Shown in pieces: positions 62,168-64,000 of a stretch of DNA of 64,000 nucleotides. Origin of the DNA: Dyadobacter pollutisoli (GTDB lineage: Bacteria; Bacteroidota; Bacteroidia; Cytophagales; Spirosomataceae); NCBI RefSeq assembly GCF_026625565.1, contig NZ_CP112998.1, positions 7,166,501-7,230,500 of the forward strand, in the 5' to 3' direction. Each line of letters starts with the position of its first letter. Positions within the stretch are counted from its first letter, which is position 1. Both the position numbers and the translations under genes were made by a program. A model generated the notes under the pieces. It saw only the letters and a list, made by a program, of their open reading frames with translations. It did no database searches and was not told the origin of the DNA.

Positions 62168-62175
62168 CAAAGGTA
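62168..62175 (-). promoter_or_regulatory. Putative -7 box of the atpAG operon
   Basis: TACCTTTG on the minus strand is an exact TAnnTTTG match, 51 bases before the atpA start. No clear -33 is seen. The rest of the 288-base divergent gap to the FKBP gene is AT-rich with nothing else I can name. Confidence 0.45.
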
Positions 62176-62405
62176 GAGTTTTATTTTGGTTAAAAAAGAA
62201 TGTTTCGATTAAAACCTGTCATATAAAATTAGATTTTTCCAAGTTAATGATCTGCATGGATTGCTCAATCGTGAAATTACCGCTTATCATCCGGAAATAA
62301 CATTTCTAAAACTTTTTTAGGTACTATTTGTGTTTTTGTTGTAATTGAGTTCGTTAATATCACTTACGTATTCAAAATTAAACTTATCGACCATCCATCA
62401 GTATA

Positions 62406-63164
62406 ATGTACAGATTAGAAAAAACCATTGTAGCAGTCTTAGTATTAGGAGTTTTGGTAACAGCACAAAGCACAGCACAGACTATTAAAAAAACAGCAAA
62501 ACCTACGGCAACCGTAAAGAAAACAACCGCCGCACCAGTAAAAGCAGCACCGACTGCAACTGTACTCAAAAATCAGATGGATTCTTTGTCTGCGGCGATT
62601 GGAGTTAGTTTTTCAAATTCGTTATCTTCACAAGGAATAAGCAATATCAATACTGAAATCCTTACAAAAACTATTAATGCCTCATTGAAAGGGGATAAGA
62701 CTACGTTTTCAGCGGAAGAAGCCAACAAATTTATCGGTGATTATTTTCAAAAAGCAATGGAAGAAAAGGGTGCAGTTGTACGTGTAGAAGGGGAAAAGTT
62801 TTTGGAAGAAAACAAGAAAAGGACCGGGGTTACTACCACAGCGAGCGGTTTACAGTACGAAGTGATCAAAGCCAGCGACGGCCCCAAGCCTGCCGCTACC
62901 GATAAAGTGAAGACGCATTACCACGGTACGCTGACCAATGGAACGGTTTTTGACAGTTCTGTGGACAGAGGAGAGCCGGTTGAATTTCCGGTAAATGGTG
63001 TAATTAAAGGATGGACAGAGGCGCTGCAGCTGATGCCGGTAGGATCTAAATGGAAATTGTTCATTCCCTATTCACTGGCCTACGGAGAACGTGCGGCGGG
63101 CCCTCAGATTCCAGCTTACTCGGCTTTGGTATTTGAGGTTGAATTATTAGAAATTGTTAAATAG
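62406..63164 (+). CDS. FKBP-type peptidyl-prolyl cis-trans isomerase
   Basis: 252 residues. A signal peptide (VAVLVLGVLVTAQSTA) is followed by a Lys/Ala/Thr-rich linker to about 58, a helical FKBP_N dimerisation region (about 58-145) and the FKBP fold at about 150-252 (ASGLQYEVIKASDGPKP, KTHYHGTLTNGTVFDSSVDRGEPVEFPVNGVIKGWTEALQLMPVGSKWKLFIP, GERAAGPQIPAYSALVFEVELL). It is Mip/FkpA-like and periplasmic: it accelerates proline isomerisation and has chaperone activity. It starts the plus-strand unit that continues with a tail-specific protease 12 bases on. Confidence 0.95.
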   Translation: MYRLEKTIVAVLVLGVLVTAQSTAQTIKKTAKPTATVKKTTAAPVKAAPTATVLKNQMDSLSAAIGVSFSNSLSSQGISNINTEILTKTINASLKGDKTTFSAEEANKFIGDYFQKAMEEKGAVVRVEGEKFLEENKKRTGVTTTASGLQYEVIKASDGPKPAATDKVKTHYHGTLTNGTVFDSSVDRGEPVEFPVNGVIKGWTEALQLMPVGSKWKLFIPYSLAYGERAAGPQIPAYSALVFEVELLEIVK

Positions 63165-63176
63165 TAAAATTCAACA

Positions 63177-64000
63177 ATGAAAAAGTACTTAATCACTCTT
63201 ATTCCGGTTGTGTTGCTCGGTTGGCAGCGGGGCCCTGTGCAGGATAAGGCCACGGCTGTGCCTTCCGTTGAAACTTCGATGGAGGATGATATCAAGCCGG
63301 TACCGGCTCAGTACAAAGCTGAGGAGCTGTCCACGCGTATTTTATCGAGCTATCATTACAGGAAAACAAAGCTGAACGACTCTCTGTCAGAAGCAATCTT
63401 TGATAAATACATTGATGCCATCGACCACGGTAAGCTTTATTACCTGGCTGAGGATATCAAGGAATTTGAGAAAAATAAGGACTCTTTCGATGACTATTTG
63501 CAAAAGAGAGAACTGGACGTTCCTTTCCAGATCTATAATGTTTTCAGAAAACGCTACAAAGAAAGAAGTGATTTTATCCAGACATTATTAAAGGAGCCAA
63601 AGCCGTTTGACTTCTCAGCTGATGAATCCATGAACACGGACCGTGAAAAAGCGACGTGGGCGAGTAACACACAGGAATTGAATGATACCTGGCGTAAATA
63701 TTTGAAAAGCGAAGCGCTGGATCTCAAATTGTCCGGAAAAGCGGATACTTCCGTTGTTACCACATTGCGTGATCGTTACAAAAACCGTGACCGCGCTTTG
63801 GGACGCATTCGCACCGAGCAGGTGTTCCAGATGTTTATGAATGCGTACGCAGAATCTTTGGACCCGCATACAAGCTACATGGCGCCTACTTCGGCTGACC
63901 GTTTCAAACAGGAAATGAGCCAGTCACTGGAAGGTATCGGGGCGCTTTTACGCGAGGAAGACAACTACATTAAGATCGTGGAAGTCATTCCAGGCGGTCC
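63177..64000 (+). CDS. prc: Tail-specific (carboxy-terminal processing) protease, partial
   Basis: Cut by the right edge after about 274 residues. The start is a short hydrophobic segment (YLITLIPVVLLGWQRG), and the N-terminal Prc domain has AEELSTRILSSYHYRKTKLNDSLSEAIFDKYIDAIDHGKLYY, YKNRDRALGRIRTEQVFQMFMNAYAESLDPHTSYMAP and the beginning of the PDZ domain (LEGIGALLREEDNYIKIVEVIPGG). The S41 catalytic Ser/Lys lie outside the window. It degrades or processes periplasmic proteins at their C-terminus. It follows the FKBP gene by 12 bases and is likely co-transcribed. Confidence 0.93.
   Translation, partial: MKKYLITLIPVVLLGWQRGPVQDKATAVPSVETSMEDDIKPVPAQYKAEELSTRILSSYHYRKTKLNDSLSEAIFDKYIDAIDHGKLYYLAEDIKEFEKNKDSFDDYLQKRELDVPFQIYNVFRKRYKERSDFIQTLLKEPKPFDFSADESMNTDREKATWASNTQELNDTWRKYLKSEALDLKLSGKADTSVVTTLRDRYKNRDRALGRIRTEQVFQMFMNAYAESLDPHTSYMAPTSADRFKQEMSQSLEGIGALLREEDNYIKIVEVIPGG

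Noticed and set aside
1..64000. CRISPR arrays, insertion sequences, prophage, integrase or att-site candidates
   Set aside because: No regularly spaced repeats, no transposase or recombinase motifs and no phage structural genes were found.

Overview
The window looks like a chromosomal segment of a Bacteroidota member, most likely order Cytophagales. A Dyadobacter/Spirosoma-like genome is my best guess. Reasons: Bacteroidetes-type -7 boxes (TAnnTTTG) lie upstream of several genes, Shine-Dalgarno signals are scarce, and the families are typical of that group (SLBB exporter with long N-terminus, DUF6600, PVC-type heme/HEAT protein, bifunctional rhamnulose-phosphate aldolase/dehydrogenase with RhaI-type isomerase). 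No rRNA, tRNA, CRISPR array, transposase or phage gene was seen.

Positions 1-26 kb hold a surface-polysaccharide (EPS/capsule/O-antigen) locus transcribed leftwards. From a probable promoter near 26.0 kb it runs: outer-membrane exporter (SLBB/Wza-like), chain-length regulator (Wzz-like), a complete CDP-3,6-dideoxyhexose cassette (rfbF, rfbG, a CDP-paratose/abequose-synthase-like reductase, rfbH, rfbE; predicted product CDP-tyvelose), glycosyltransferases, a Wzx-like flippase, O-acyltransferases, an extended SDR epimerase, a Wzy/ligase-like membrane protein, a secreted parallel beta-helix protein and, cut by the left edge, an initiating sugar-phosphate transferase. One glycosyltransferase (3804-4976) faces the other way, and one acyltransferase (12991-13588) is a decayed tandem copy of its neighbour.

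26-33 kb: aspS (minus), then a plus-strand run of an exported beta-propeller-like protein, a CocE/NonD-type hydrolase and a prolyl oligopeptidase. 33-38 kb: an L-rhamnose catabolic module (aldolase/dehydrogenase fusion, isomerase, convergent GntR regulator) with strong hairpins in its intergenic gaps. 38-53 kb: a mixed region with DUF6600, ArfB ribosome rescue, an MFS transporter, an AAA/DUF4143 ATPase, a large PVC-type heme/HEAT lipoprotein, HigBA toxin-antitoxin, a Uma2 protein, DUF763, an AraC regulator, a short DUF1456 protein and a CNNM/CorC transporter.

53-58 kb: a secreted beta-helix/PDZ fusion, then galU next to a GHMP kinase that resembles plant glucuronokinase, which suggests a UDP-sugar supply or salvage pair. 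58-64 kb: YceI, a LolA-like exported protein, atpG-atpA (without the usual atpB/E/F/H ahead of them), an FKBP-type PPIase and the start of a tail-specific protease cut by the right edge. Intrinsic terminators are clear after several genes. All calls come from reading motifs and context by eye; no database search was possible.
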